Shown here: positions 26,541 to 36,078 of the stretch, piece by piece
Layout: the number at the start of each line of letters is the position of its first letter
How positions within the stretch are numbered: the stretch's first letter is position 1
Source: Saprospiraceae bacterium
Lineage (GTDB): Bacteria > Bacteroidota > Bacteroidia > Chitinophagales > Saprospiraceae
Length of the DNA: 64,000 nt
Assembly: GCA_027488935.1 (NCBI GenBank)
Contig: JAIYAP010000044.1
Coordinates: 165,874-229,873 of the forward strand
Reading direction: 5' to 3'
Notes under the pieces: model-generated
Databases searched by the model: none
What the model saw: the letters and a program-made list of their open reading frames with translations, nothing else
What the model was told of the DNA's origin: nothing
Position numbers and translations under genes: made by a program

Positions 26541-28430
26541 TTAGTCCAAATATTGATTAGCCCAAATTTCAAAACCAACCATCAACCAAATCGCATCCAA
26601 TTGATCGGAACGCAGGTGGGATGGGTCTTTCATCCAGGTTTTCAGTTGATTTGTTTTAAAAATGCCACGCTTTTCTATACAGGGTAGGTAATCATTATCC
26701 CATTTTGACCGAAATTCTTCGGAAAGGAAAAAAGCCTTTAAGGGAATCCCAAAGCCCATTTTATCACGATAGGCAAAAAGGTTTCCGAATATCCCGGCAC
26801 AAAGCTCCTTTAATATCCACTTGGTTTCCCATTTGCCCTGATGCTTTTTAATAAGGTATTGATCGTTAATATTCATAGCGGCTGATATCACTTCATTGTC
26901 CAAAAAAGGCACACGATTTTCAATTGAATGTGCCATAGACATTTTGTCCTGGCGCATTAGTAAATCCGGAAGATAAGTAATCAGTTCATATTTCCTTTTT
27001 TTTCGCTGGATATCATCTGTGATAGACTGCCATATATCTTTGCGCCTACGTATTGCTTGTCCAAGTGAGAAATTAGGGTAAAGTGCACTGGCCGTAGCAA
27101 TACTTCCAAAAGAAGTTAAAAGCAGGTAACGCTCGTTTGGGTTGCATAATAATTTTAAGTATTTTACAAAGTCGCGTTTGTTTCTAAGTAGCGTCTTAAT
27201 AGTTTTGAGACTCCAAAATGTATCAAATATTGGTATAAACCTATCGTACCCAGCCAAACACTCGTCGGCTCCTTCTCCACTTAGCAAGACTGTAACATGT
27301 TTTTTGGCTTCCTTACTGAGTAGCTTAATTCCGACGGTGTTAGGATGATTGAGTGGTTGTTCAAAATGCCAGGTAGCCTCTTCAATTAAATTAAAATAAG
27401 ATTGGGCATCCATTGTGATCTGATGCGATTTAAGATGAATTTGATTAGCTACTTGATCAATGTATTTCTTTTCAGAAAACCGCTGGTCACTAAATACTAT
27501 TGAGAACGTCTCCAACGAACCATTGATTACTTCTTGTGCGGCTATTGCGGTCACCATTGAAGAATCTACCCCGCCTGAAAGTTGACAACCGAGTTTCACA
27601 TCACTGATCATGTGTCGCTTTACTGCATTTTTTAGGGCAGATTCTAATACCGTTGCAATATTATTTTTTATTGGTGATGTGCATTCCTGATGCAAGTTAT
27701 AATATTCAATTTGCTGAATACTTCCATCCTTTTGAATTTTCCAATAGGTTCCAGGGGTAATGTTGACAATATTTTTAAACAGGGTAGCATTGATGGTATT
27801 TCGATAGAGTAAAAATTCGGAGAGGTGTTCCGGTTCCAACTCAAAATTGAAACCAGGCAAAGCTTTGAAGCTTTTCATTTCCGACGCAAAAGCGATGCGA
27901 TGTTCTTGAAGTAATACATAAAGAGGTTTAATGCCCATACGGTCGCGAACCAAGTAAAGTTCCTTGTTGCGACCGTCATAGATGGCCAGTGCGAACATCC
28001 CATTTATCCTTTCAAGCAAGCCCTCCAAACCAAAAGCAACATATAGGTAAAGTACCACTTCTGTATCACTCGAACCCTTAAAAACAAATCCTTTACGGAT
28101 TAAATCCTCTTTAAAATCAAAGGCATTAAATACTTCGCCGTTCATCATTATCACGACGCCACTATCAGAATGAAGCATCGGTTGATGTCCAGAAGGGCTT
28201 AAATCCAAAATGCTAAGACGATTAAAGCCAAATACCAAATTGGGTTTAGTGGTAAAAGGCGCTTGGATTTGGGCTGGCAACTCTTCCATTACTCCAATAT
28301 CCATTTGAATGCCTAGTACACCTGTATCATCCGGACCTCTATGTTGCTGTAAGGCAAGCATGTCTAGAATAATATTTGAAGTTTTTTCGCTTATTTTGTT
28401 GGTAAGTAAATAACCTGCAATTCCACACAT
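26541..28430 (-). CDS. asnB: Glutamine-hydrolysing asparagine synthase family (AsnB/WbpS-like)
   Basis: 629 residues. The N-terminal glutaminase begins MCGIAGYL with the catalytic Cys2. The synthase half has the PP-loop LSGGVDSSMV near residue 285, then LLSGEGADECLAGYDRF and the RQDKMSMAHSIENRVPFLD region. In polysaccharide loci this family often amidates uronic acids instead of making asparagine, and uronic acids are predicted here (WbpB/E, dehydrogenase). It is followed one base later by the ATP-grasp gene and preceded by capA with a 4-bp gap. Confidence 0.88.
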   Translation of the reverse strand: MCGIAGYLLTNKISEKTSNIILDMLALQQHRGPDDTGVLGIQMDIGVMEELPAQIQAPFTTKPNLVFGFNRLSILDLSPSGHQPMLHSDSGVVIMMNGEVFNAFDFKEDLIRKGFVFKGSSDTEVVLYLYVAFGLEGLLERINGMFALAIYDGRNKELYLVRDRMGIKPLYVLLQEHRIAFASEMKSFKALPGFNFELEPEHLSEFLLYRNTINATLFKNIVNITPGTYWKIQKDGSIQQIEYYNLHQECTSPIKNNIATVLESALKNAVKRHMISDVKLGCQLSGGVDSSMVTAIAAQEVINGSLETFSIVFSDQRFSEKKYIDQVANQIHLKSHQITMDAQSYFNLIEEATWHFEQPLNHPNTVGIKLLSKEAKKHVTVLLSGEGADECLAGYDRFIPIFDTFWSLKTIKTLLRNKRDFVKYLKLLCNPNERYLLLTSFGSIATASALYPNFSLGQAIRRRKDIWQSITDDIQRKKRKYELITYLPDLLMRQDKMSMAHSIENRVPFLDNEVISAAMNINDQYLIKKHQGKWETKWILKELCAGIFGNLFAYRDKMGFGIPLKAFFLSEEFRSKWDNDYLPCIEKRGIFKTNQLKTWMKDPSHLRSDQLDAIWLMVGFEIWANQYLD

Positions 28431-28434
28431 ATAT

Positions 28435-29574
28435 TTATTGGCTTCTGTTTAATGCTGCTAACAATACTTCTCTGTGGGATTCGCATTGTGTTAGAATTTG
28501 CAGCATTTGTTGTTTTGATTTACCCATTATATTTGGTAAAAATCCACGTTTATGAAGCGCTATTAAATATTTATTACGATAAGGTTGAATTCTTGACAGC
28601 ATTACAGGTTTTAAGGTTTTGCAATACTTATCAAAAGATGCTTGTAGGGAAGATTCATCCAAAATTATTGCATTCAATCGTTGGATTTCTATTTCTTGCT
28701 TTGCGGTAGCCTCAGCATCTAACATCTTTAGCCCGATGTGTTCATCGTTCTGGTGAACAAAATCGTATTCAAAATCTATTTTTTTTCCTTTTTCAAAAGT
28801 AATTCTCAACAACATTCCTTTGTTCCAAGTACAATTGCGCATTCCAGGCCAGTCAAAACAGAAATTCCCTAAACTGTAGAAAATGGGTTTCTCTTTATAG
28901 ACCTCATAACCCGAAATAATATGTGTATGATGCCCTACCACCGCGTCTGCCCCTGCATCAACCATGAATCGGAATTGAGCTTTTATCCTTGGGCTTGGTA
29001 AAGCAAAATGTTCATGGCCACCATGAAGTATTACGATAATTGCATCCGCTTGATTTGCTTTAGCTTCTTGTATTTTTAAAATTGCACGCGGAAAGTCAAT
29101 GGGATTGCATCCTGGTTGGTCTCCCTGGGTGGTTGACCATTCATTTTCAGTCATATTAATAAGAGCAATCCGAAAGCCGTTGTGTACTGAAATATAGGAA
29201 TCGGAAGCCTCCTTTAGATTGGCTCCACTTCCAAACCAGGATATATTATGTTTAGTTAAACTTGAATATGTTTCATGCATGCCTCCCCAACCATAGTCTT
29301 TAAAATGATTGTTTGCAGTAGCCACAACCTTGCAATTTAGGTAATTGAGCATGGCTGCAGTATCTGGCAATGATTTAATATGAGGACCTGTTTTAGCTAT
29401 CCGACCAATACCACTTGTCAAAGGGCATTCTAAATCCAGGATATTAAGATCATTTTTTTCAAAGAATGGAAGTACAGGCTCTAGTTTGTTTTGCCAGGTA
29501 TCCAATTTCCAGACATCCTCCATTCGCTCCCAGGGACAAAAATCTCCAGCTAATCCAATGCTTACTTTACTCAT
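28435..29574 (-). CDS. capA: CapA family metallophosphatase-fold protein
   Basis: 379 residues of the PGA-synthesis CapA family. The metallophosphatase motifs are in order: GLAGDFCPWER, LDLECPLTS, VATANNHFKDYG, FGSGANLKEA, VILHGGHEH, and AVVGHHTHII with IFYSLGNFCFD. It has no N-terminal anchor, unlike Bacillus CapA, so it is probably cytoplasmic. CapA is needed for poly-gamma-glutamate, and its homologues are frequent in capsule loci with unknown substrates. It is joined to a deacetylase-like gene upstream with a 2-bp gap. Confidence 0.85.
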   Translation of the reverse strand: MSKVSIGLAGDFCPWERMEDVWKLDTWQNKLEPVLPFFEKNDLNILDLECPLTSGIGRIAKTGPHIKSLPDTAAMLNYLNCKVVATANNHFKDYGWGGMHETYSSLTKHNISWFGSGANLKEASDSYISVHNGFRIALINMTENEWSTTQGDQPGCNPIDFPRAILKIQEAKANQADAIIVILHGGHEHFALPSPRIKAQFRFMVDAGADAVVGHHTHIISGYEVYKEKPIFYSLGNFCFDWPGMRNCTWNKGMLLRITFEKGKKIDFEYDFVHQNDEHIGLKMLDAEATAKQEIEIQRLNAIILDESSLQASFDKYCKTLKPVMLSRIQPYRNKYLIALHKRGFLPNIMGKSKQQMLQILTQCESHREVLLAALNRSQ

Positions 29575-29576
29575 TT

Positions 29577-30692
29577 TTAAATGTATTCACTTAGTTTATC
29601 GGTTGAAATGAATTTTATTTCGGGCCACCGTTTAATTATTTTTTGTAACAGCAGTTTAAATTGCCGTAAACCATTTTCTCTGTTTTTAGGATCTATATAG
29701 CCTACATAATTTATCCTGTGGGTACTGATAACAGCGGGTTTTTGAAACAAAAAGGCAGCATTTATGCCCGCCATGGCATGATCTGTCCAGTCGATAGTAG
29801 GATTAGTTACAGGTTCAAAAAAAACATTTCGAATATTGTATCTGCTCCCAAATTTATTTCTTTCACCGAATACATGTTTTACCCTTTTATATTGGCCAAA
29901 ACTACCAGTTGGCGCCAATTGATTTGACATACCTTGAATCCATTTTATACCCAATTCACCAAGTGTTGACTCAATTTTAGAATCCCAATTGTAACATGGG
30001 GCAATAAAAGAACTTGGTTGAAAACCAAAAGTTTTCTTGAAAATTTCCATACCTTCTTCAATAATTCTCTTGTGTAGACTTACTTCCATAATGTCATTCC
30101 AGTCGTAGGCTTCCATAAAAGCGTAATCTTCCTTTCCTGAATATGTGCAACCCCAATCAAAGGTATATCGAACGAAAGGATCGCCACTTTGCAAGGCCTT
30201 CATCCACCGAACGATATTTAAGTGCTCCCTTCCATGAAATTGCGGTCGATAAATATGTTCATGTATTCCTTTTTTCAAAATCGCTAAATTTTGATGATGC
30301 TTAGGATATTTTTTATAAGTTTCTGTAAAAGGTTCAAAATAATATTGCTTGTAATCAGATGCTTTTATGCGCTCAAAATCCGGATTGGCCATTATGGAGT
30401 TGGCTGTTATGATAGGGTGTTCTCCATTAGCATTTTTTATAGATAATAACAAATCGAATAAGTATTCCAAATCCTCAGTCGAAGCAAGAGAATCTACTTT
30501 ATACATGCTTTTGGAGAGATTCATTCCTTGACTTTCGAATGCCTGAATTGCCTGCTTAGAAGGTGTTCGAATTGCTCCCCAATCATCAGATTCGATGACC
30601 AGCAGTTTGTCATTTATCCTTTCTACTCCTTTACAATTAGTTTTTAGCCCGCTTAGAAAGGATTTTATGGTTTGGTAGTCCATGATTTTCAT
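29577..30692 (-). CDS. Polysaccharide deacetylase-like protein, copy 2
   Basis: 371 residues (or from Met4). It has VIESDDWGA with Asp36-Asp37, HGREH at His153-His157 and ISTHRINYVG near residue 330. The spacing is the same as in the copies at 21052 and 30876. The N-terminus lacks the PGWRTNRK segment shared by the other two, so it is the most divergent of the three. The 183 bp upstream are AT-rich, contain no gene and may hold a promoter that I could not match to consensus. Confidence 0.65.
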   Translation of the reverse strand: MKIMDYQTIKSFLSGLKTNCKGVERINDKLLVIESDDWGAIRTPSKQAIQAFESQGMNLSKSMYKVDSLASTEDLEYLFDLLLSIKNANGEHPIITANSIMANPDFERIKASDYKQYYFEPFTETYKKYPKHHQNLAILKKGIHEHIYRPQFHGREHLNIVRWMKALQSGDPFVRYTFDWGCTYSGKEDYAFMEAYDWNDIMEVSLHKRIIEEGMEIFKKTFGFQPSSFIAPCYNWDSKIESTLGELGIKWIQGMSNQLAPTGSFGQYKRVKHVFGERNKFGSRYNIRNVFFEPVTNPTIDWTDHAMAGINAAFLFQKPAVISTHRINYVGYIDPKNRENGLRQFKLLLQKIIKRWPEIKFISTDKLSEYI

Positions 30693-30875
30693 AACTAAAT
30701 ATTCATACTAAAATTAATCAAAAAGAATCGTATTTTTTATATTAAATATTGGAACGATATCAATTGGGTTGTCTAAATATTTTCAGAGAGTTTAAAAAAT
30801 CTAATTTCAATTGAATTTATAAATTAATGGTAAAACTCTATTTATTTATTTGCAAATAAAGTAATTTCTAAAGTT

Positions 30876-32021
30876 TTATCTTTTTAATTTGTTGTTTAAA
30901 TCAATAGCAATAAATTTCCCTAATTCGGCGGAATTCCAAAACTCAACATCAGGCCATTTTTGCATTATTGTTTTAATAATGCGAGATAATAGTTTAAGGT
31001 TCCGATCACTATTTTCTTGGTTTATGTACCCTATGTAGTTTAAACGATGAGAAGTTATTATTGCAGGTTTTCCCCAGAAAAAGGATGTTTTTATTTGTGC
31101 TAAACAATTATCTAATTCTTTAGATGTTCCATTGATGGATGGTTCAAAAACACAATTTCTTACAGTATATAATTGATTTAGGTTATTCAACTCACCTGTG
31201 GTATGTCGCAAATGTCCTCCACCTATAGCTATAGGCAGATTTTGCACTTTTGATCCTTGAATAATTTTAATGCCTATTTTGTTCAGGGCTTCTTCTACTT
31301 TATTGTCCCAAAAGTAATTAGGAGCAATAAAACTTTCTGATTTATAGCCAAAAATAGATTTGAACATATTTCCAGCATCGATAATTGTTTGTTGGATTTC
31401 AGGGTATTGCTCAATATTATCATAATCAAAAGAGGCTAAATAACTTCTTCTTTTTTCAGACGTTATGGTAGTACTCAGGCCAAATAGACCATGATCAAAT
31501 GCCAATCGCGTTTCAGGCAATCCTTTTCGTAGGCCTTCCATCCAACGGTTTATGTTAAGATGTTCCTTCCCGTGAAGTTGTGGATAAAAAACCCCTAATT
31601 CCTTACCTTTTATCCAAATTTCAAAAGATTTGGTATGTTTTGGATGCTTTTTTAATGTTTCCGTAAAGGTTTCGCAATAATAATTATTAAAATTGGACGC
31701 TCTTATTTTTTCAAAATCAGGGTTGGTCATAATTGCATTTGCCGTAATGACCGGATGATTTCCATTCAAATCTTTAAATGAAACAAGGACATCAAATAGA
31801 CGATTGAGGTCATTTTCACTCTCTAAACTATCATATCTATTATATGGGCATTTATCAACCTTTATACCTGATTTAAGTAAAGACTGATACGTTTCCTTAG
31901 AGGGCATTCGAATACTGCCCCAATCATCAGATTCAATTACAACAATTTTCCGATTCGTGCGCCAACCAGAAATGTTAGACACATTTCTTTTTATTATATC
32001 TTTTATATTGAACAAGTTCAT
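30876..32021 (-). CDS. Polysaccharide deacetylase-like protein, copy 3
   Basis: 381 residues. It has SGWRTNRKIVVIESDDWGS with Asp32-Asp33, HGKEH at His150-His154 and ITSHRLNYIG in the C-terminal part. Its first 155 residues align without gaps to copy 1, so these two are the closer pair. AT-rich gaps of about 110 and 180 bp flank it, unlike the tightly packed genes around, which suggests separate acquisition. Function as for the other copies: an esterase-like role is possible and unproven. Confidence 0.65.
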   Translation of the reverse strand: MNLFNIKDIIKRNVSNISGWRTNRKIVVIESDDWGSIRMPSKETYQSLLKSGIKVDKCPYNRYDSLESENDLNRLFDVLVSFKDLNGNHPVITANAIMTNPDFEKIRASNFNNYYCETFTETLKKHPKHTKSFEIWIKGKELGVFYPQLHGKEHLNINRWMEGLRKGLPETRLAFDHGLFGLSTTITSEKRRSYLASFDYDNIEQYPEIQQTIIDAGNMFKSIFGYKSESFIAPNYFWDNKVEEALNKIGIKIIQGSKVQNLPIAIGGGHLRHTTGELNNLNQLYTVRNCVFEPSINGTSKELDNCLAQIKTSFFWGKPAIITSHRLNYIGYINQENSDRNLKLLSRIIKTIMQKWPDVEFWNSAELGKFIAIDLNNKLKR

Positions 32022-32129
32022 TGTTTTATTAAACCCTTAACTTAACATGGCAATTAATTATTATTTGAGTGAAAAGAAGTTGCATTATTAATTTAACGCA
32101 ACATGTAAAAACGTTAAAATATTAAAAAA

Positions 32130-33281
32130 TCAACTTTCATGCCAAACGACCCTTTTTATATAACTTGTATAACTCAATATTATTCGAACGACTTTTTCAG
32201 AAACATTTGGAATTGAATAATCCGAAACAAGCCTAACGTTTCTTTCTTTATTAATTTTCTGCAAACGCAATTGTTCCAAGGCTTGTAAAATTCTTTCTGA
32301 ATTTAAACCAACCATCATTACAGATGCTTCCTCCATCGCCTCAGGCCGTTCGTGCGCATCCCTGATATTAAGCGCCCTAAAGTTCATAATTGAAGATTCT
32401 TCACTGATTGTCCCACTATCGGAAAGCACTACAAAAGAATTAATTTGCAAAGCATTGTAATCTGAAAATCCCATAGGCTTTTGCCATTGAATCAATGGAT
32501 TCAAATGGATCGAGTTCTTTTCCATTGCTTCCAATTTCTTTCTAGTCCTGGGATGTGTACTAACAATTATTGGAAATTGGTATTTTTCTGCGATCAAATT
32601 TAAGGATTCCAATAAGCCAAAGAAATTCTTGTCATTGCTGATGTTTTCTTCACGATGTGCTGAAATGACAAAGTATTTGCCTTTTTCCAGACTCATCCGT
32701 CCTAAAACATCGCTTGCTTGAATTTTAAACATATAATGGTTTAAAACCTCAAACATTGGGGAACCCGTTTTTATCACGCGGTCTGGTGATAAACCTTCAC
32801 GTAGTAAATATTCCCGGGCTATATCTGAATAAGTTAGATTTATATCTGACACATGGTCAACAATTTTTCTATTGGTTTCTTCGGGTACTCTTTGGTCAAA
32901 ACATCTGTTTCCTGCTTCCATGTGGAAGATTGGAATATGTCGTTTTTTAGCTGGAATAGCGCATAAACATGAATTCGTATCGCCAAGGACCAAAAAAGCA
33001 TCTGGGTTAACCTCTTCCAAGATAGGATCTATGTTTATTAGTATCTGGCCCACAGTGGCTGTAGCGGTTACTCCAGCTGCGTTCAAGAAGTAATCTGGTT
33101 TTCGAATTTCTAAATCCGAATAAAATACTTCATTGAGTTCGTAGTCGTAATTCTGTCCTGTATGAACTGTAATATGTTCAATTGCAGGACTTTCATCTAA
33201 TGCCGCCATGACCCTGGATAATCGGATTATTTCCGGCCGTGTTCCAACAACGGTCATTACTTTTAGCTTTTTCATATACAA
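32130..33281 (-). CDS. wbjD: UDP-N-acetylglucosamine 2-epimerase family (WbjD/FnlC/CapG)
   Basis: 383 residues of the WecB fold. It has VVGTRPEIIRLS near residue 11, HTGQNYDYELNEVFY, VLGDTNSCL and HMEAGNRCFDQRVPEETNRK, and ends with SDSGTISEESSI. With WbjB (35007) and WbjC (33367) just upstream it fits the last step to UDP-N-acetyl-L-fucosamine, C2 epimerisation. This assignment rests on family plus the complete three-gene set. The 85 bp before it contain nothing recognisable. Confidence 0.9.
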   Translation of the reverse strand: MYMKKLKVMTVVGTRPEIIRLSRVMAALDESPAIEHITVHTGQNYDYELNEVFYSDLEIRKPDYFLNAAGVTATATVGQILINIDPILEEVNPDAFLVLGDTNSCLCAIPAKKRHIPIFHMEAGNRCFDQRVPEETNRKIVDHVSDINLTYSDIAREYLLREGLSPDRVIKTGSPMFEVLNHYMFKIQASDVLGRMSLEKGKYFVISAHREENISNDKNFFGLLESLNLIAEKYQFPIIVSTHPRTRKKLEAMEKNSIHLNPLIQWQKPMGFSDYNALQINSFVVLSDSGTISEESSIMNFRALNIRDAHERPEAMEEASVMMVGLNSERILQALEQLRLQKINKERNVRLVSDYSIPNVSEKVVRIILSYTSYIKRVVWHES

Positions 33282-33366
33282 ATTCTGTTGGTCAGTATCT
33301 TTTATTTCAAGAGGCTAAATGTGTGGATTATTAGTGGTTATTTTGATTTGTTTTTTCATCTGGGAT

Positions 33367-34485
33367 TTAAACTATTTCAAACCAAGTATCTGGATCATCT
33401 GCATTATACGGTTCGTTTATCCAGAAAATAGTGTATAATATATCTTCACCGATATTTTTTATATTATGGGAGTACCAAATAGGCATATCCACATAAGCAG
33501 GTTCTTCACCATTTAAGTAAAAATCAAATGTCTCAATGGTTCCAATACGTCTTAACTGGATCAGTGCTTTACCTTTAATTACAGCAAACCGTTCAATTTT
33601 CCGAGTATGATAATGATTGCCTCTGGTAATTCCTGGTACAGTTGTAGAAAAAGAAACCTGTCCTGGTATTCCCAACCGAGCAATTTCTACAAAAGCCCCC
33701 CTGTTATCTGGATGTTGTACGAATTTCCTGGGGAAATAATTGGGTATATCCATATAACACCTATAGCTATTGAATAAATTATGCTCGAAAGAATTATTTA
33801 TCTTGGGGAATTCTCCATTATCCTGATAGGTGATTTTATAATAGTGCAGCAGGCTCAGAATTTCCGAAACCTTCGCTTCAGCGGTATGTGGTAAATAAAG
33901 TTCGTGAGAATTGTCTTCTGTTCGAATTGCTTCAAGGATTTCTTGCACCAATTCGCCCACATAAATTAATTTTAGGTGTCCATCTATCTCAATTTTAGGC
34001 TTCTCATCTCTGGCTACTTGATGACAAAATGTTGCTACCACTGAATTATAAAAAGGGTGCCCAAATGGGCCGAATACATTGGGAATGATTAAACCACTCA
34101 ATCGACCTTCATTGTTGTTGGCCCAATTTGACAACAAAAGACGTCCTTCTTTTTTGGATTTACCATAAAGATTGTCTCGTTCTTCTTGCGTAGTAGAAGA
34201 AATAATTACATGCGCTTTATGTTGCGTTTTTTCCAGTGAATCAATTAGTCTTTTTACCAGATCAGTATTCAGGCGATAAATTTCCTCGGGTTCGTTATGG
34301 CGATTGAGCGCTGCGAGATGAACAATTACATCGCATTGTAGAACAAAGGTTTCCAACTCCGTTTCATCATCGAAAAATGAACGCTGAAAATCAATGAGTT
34401 GAAATTCTTCTTGAAATAATTTTATGGTATGGTAAAGGTGGTACCCTACAAAACCGTTTTGACCTGTAATGCCTATTTTTTTCAT
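33367..34485 (-). CDS. wbjC: UDP-L-FucNAc pathway reductase/epimerase with cupin (WbjC/FnlB/CapF)
   Basis: Two-domain enzyme, about 372 residues from the ATG at 34485, which directly precedes the Rossmann motif KIGITGQNGFVG; longer readings add a low-complexity leader. The N-terminal SDR has YGKSK (YxxxK). The C-terminal cupin has RGNHYHTRKIERFAVIKG with metal-binding His residues. CapF acts after CapE: its cupin epimerises C3 and the SDR reduces C4, giving UDP-N-acetyl-L-talosamine-type product for the 2-epimerase. Both domains look intact. Confidence 0.9.
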   Translation of the reverse strand: MKKIGITGQNGFVGYHLYHTIKLFQEEFQLIDFQRSFFDDETELETFVLQCDVIVHLAALNRHNEPEEIYRLNTDLVKRLIDSLEKTQHKAHVIISSTTQEERDNLYGKSKKEGRLLLSNWANNNEGRLSGLIIPNVFGPFGHPFYNSVVATFCHQVARDEKPKIEIDGHLKLIYVGELVQEILEAIRTEDNSHELYLPHTAEAKVSEILSLLHYYKITYQDNGEFPKINNSFEHNLFNSYRCYMDIPNYFPRKFVQHPDNRGAFVEIARLGIPGQVSFSTTVPGITRGNHYHTRKIERFAVIKGKALIQLRRIGTIETFDFYLNGEEPAYVDMPIWYSHNIKNIGEDILYTIFWINEPYNADDPDTWFEIV

Positions 34486-34572
34486 GTATTTACAATTTAT
34501 TAAAAAATTAGGTTTGAAAATTACAGTTTCATTCGATCTGATTTTTTTAAACAAGAATCCTGCAAGCAGATT

Positions 34573-34968
34573 TTATACCCAAGGCAATACGTCCAAATGA
34601 ACCCTCCAATCATCTCCCTTGGATTCCTCCAAACCAAAATCAGAAAATACCATCAAAACGCTTCCTTCTTCAAGCGCTTGAAAACCATTATAATAACCTC
34701 CTGGAATTTCAAGAACCCTACTTTCTTTATCTGATAATTGGAATTCAGCCATTGTTTTATTGTCTTCCATCAGAACGGACTTTACTAAAAATCTACCTTT
34801 TGCTGCATAAAACCATTTTGTTTCCCTTTTATGCCCTTGCCAAGCTCTAACTACGTCTTTTCTAGGTTCAATACAATACATCCTTAACACATTGCGCATA
34901 TTAAAATCATTCACGAAGCGCAAACTTCCTCTTTCATCTATAAAAATATTTCCAAAAATCTCCTTCAA
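34573..34968 (-). CDS. Cupin sugar epimerase-like protein (RmlC-related)
   Basis: 131 residues with a cupin core: RGSLRFVNDFN, AWQGHKRETKWFYAAKGRF, and EIPGGYYNGFQAL. It resembles small dTDP-4-keto-sugar 3,5-epimerase-related proteins. It sits between wbjB and wbjC, where classical UDP-L-FucNAc operons have nothing, so it may assist C3/C5 inversion or serve another sugar. Only one clear metal-type His (HKRE) is visible. Substrate unknown. Confidence 0.7.
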   Translation of the reverse strand: MKEIFGNIFIDERGSLRFVNDFNMRNVLRMYCIEPRKDVVRAWQGHKRETKWFYAAKGRFLVKSVLMEDNKTMAEFQLSDKESRVLEIPGGYYNGFQALEEGSVLMVFSDFGLEESKGDDWRVHLDVLPWV

Positions 34969-35006
34969 ATCTATTTAATTTTAAATGCCTTCTATAAATA
35001 CCTTGT

Positions 35007-36041
35007 TTAAACAATATATTCCTCCAACGTTTCACCCAATAACGTTTTCCGCACCAATGCCAATTTGCTAATCAACTTCTTAACACCTTCAACATCCAAT
35101 CTTTCTGTGTTGTGCGAATGATAGTCTTCAATTTTTGCAACCTTTTGTTCTCCTTCCGAAAAATACATTGCATAGTTCAGATCCCTATTGTCTGCAGGGA
35201 CTCGATAAAACGCGCCCATATCCTCGGCCTTTACCATTTCTTCACGTGTACATAGGGTTTCATATAGTTTCTCGCCATGCCGTGTACCGATGATTTTAAT
35301 TTCGTTATCCACATCTGCCAATTCTTTGACCGCTTGCGCTAAGTCTCCAATCGTAGCAGCCGGAGCCTTATTCACAAACAGGTCACCCGGATTACCATGC
35401 TCAAACGCAAACAAGACTAAGTCCACAGCATCATACAAACTCATTAAAAAGCGTGTCATGTTAGGGTCGGTGACAGTTAATGGCAAACCATTTTTAATTT
35501 GGTTTATAAATAAAGGGATTACTGATCCTCTTGAAGCCATTACATTGCCATAGCGGGTAAGGCAAACGGTGGTATCTTTTAAATTTCTGGATTCAGCTAT
35601 GGCCACTTTTTCCATCAGGGCTTTGGAAATGCCCATGGCATTGATAGGGTAGGCTGCTTTATCAGTACTCAGGCAAATTACCTTTTCTACTCTATTGGAT
35701 GCTGCTGCGCGAATCAAATTGAATGTTCCTTCTACATTAGTTTTCACTGCTTGCATAGGGAAAAATTCGCAAGAAGGAACTTGCTTTAATGCTGCTGCGT
35801 GAAAGACAAAATCCACCCCTCTAGTTGCCGGCTCTATACTGTCAAAATCCCGAACATCACCAATATAATACTTCAATTTGTTACTTTTCAATTGATTGCG
35901 CATGTCATCTTGTTTTTTCTCGTCGCGCGAGAAAATGCGTATCTCAGAAAAGTGATCGGTATTTAAAAACCTTTGCAATACGGCATTGCCAAAGGAGCCA
36001 GTACCTCCAGTTATCAATAAAGTTTTATTTTTTAACAACAT
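35007..36041 (-). CDS. wbjB: UDP-GlcNAc 4,6-dehydratase/5-epimerase (WbjB/FnlA/CapE)
   Basis: 344-residue extended SDR without membrane domain. It has LITGGTGSFGNAVLQRF at the start and LSTDKAAYPINAMGISKALMEK, the Met-Lys active-site block of inverting dehydratases. It converts UDP-GlcNAc to UDP-2-acetamido-2,6-dideoxy-beta-L-arabino-hex-4-ulose, the first step to UDP-L-FucNAc. It starts 38 bp after the GT4 gene upstream and is followed by the cupin and wbjC. Length and order match the CapE/CapF/CapG and FnlA/B/C sets. Confidence 0.92.
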   Translation of the reverse strand: MLLKNKTLLITGGTGSFGNAVLQRFLNTDHFSEIRIFSRDEKKQDDMRNQLKSNKLKYYIGDVRDFDSIEPATRGVDFVFHAAALKQVPSCEFFPMQAVKTNVEGTFNLIRAAASNRVEKVICLSTDKAAYPINAMGISKALMEKVAIAESRNLKDTTVCLTRYGNVMASRGSVIPLFINQIKNGLPLTVTDPNMTRFLMSLYDAVDLVLFAFEHGNPGDLFVNKAPAATIGDLAQAVKELADVDNEIKIIGTRHGEKLYETLCTREEMVKAEDMGAFYRVPADNRDLNYAMYFSEGEQKVAKIEDYHSHNTERLDVEGVKKLISKLALVRKTLLGETLEEYIV

Positions 36042-36078
36042 TATTTGAAAAAAATCTGAGTATTGTGGTTTCTTCGTT

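Noticed and set aside
30693..30875. Promoter between deacetylase-like copies 2 and 3
   Set aside because: The region is AT-rich, but no TTG/TAnnTTTG pair with acceptable spacing was found.
32040..32129. Rho-independent terminator after wbjD (GTTGC/GCAAC stem)
   Set aside because: The stem is only 5 bp with a 14-base loop and the T-run on the minus strand is weak.
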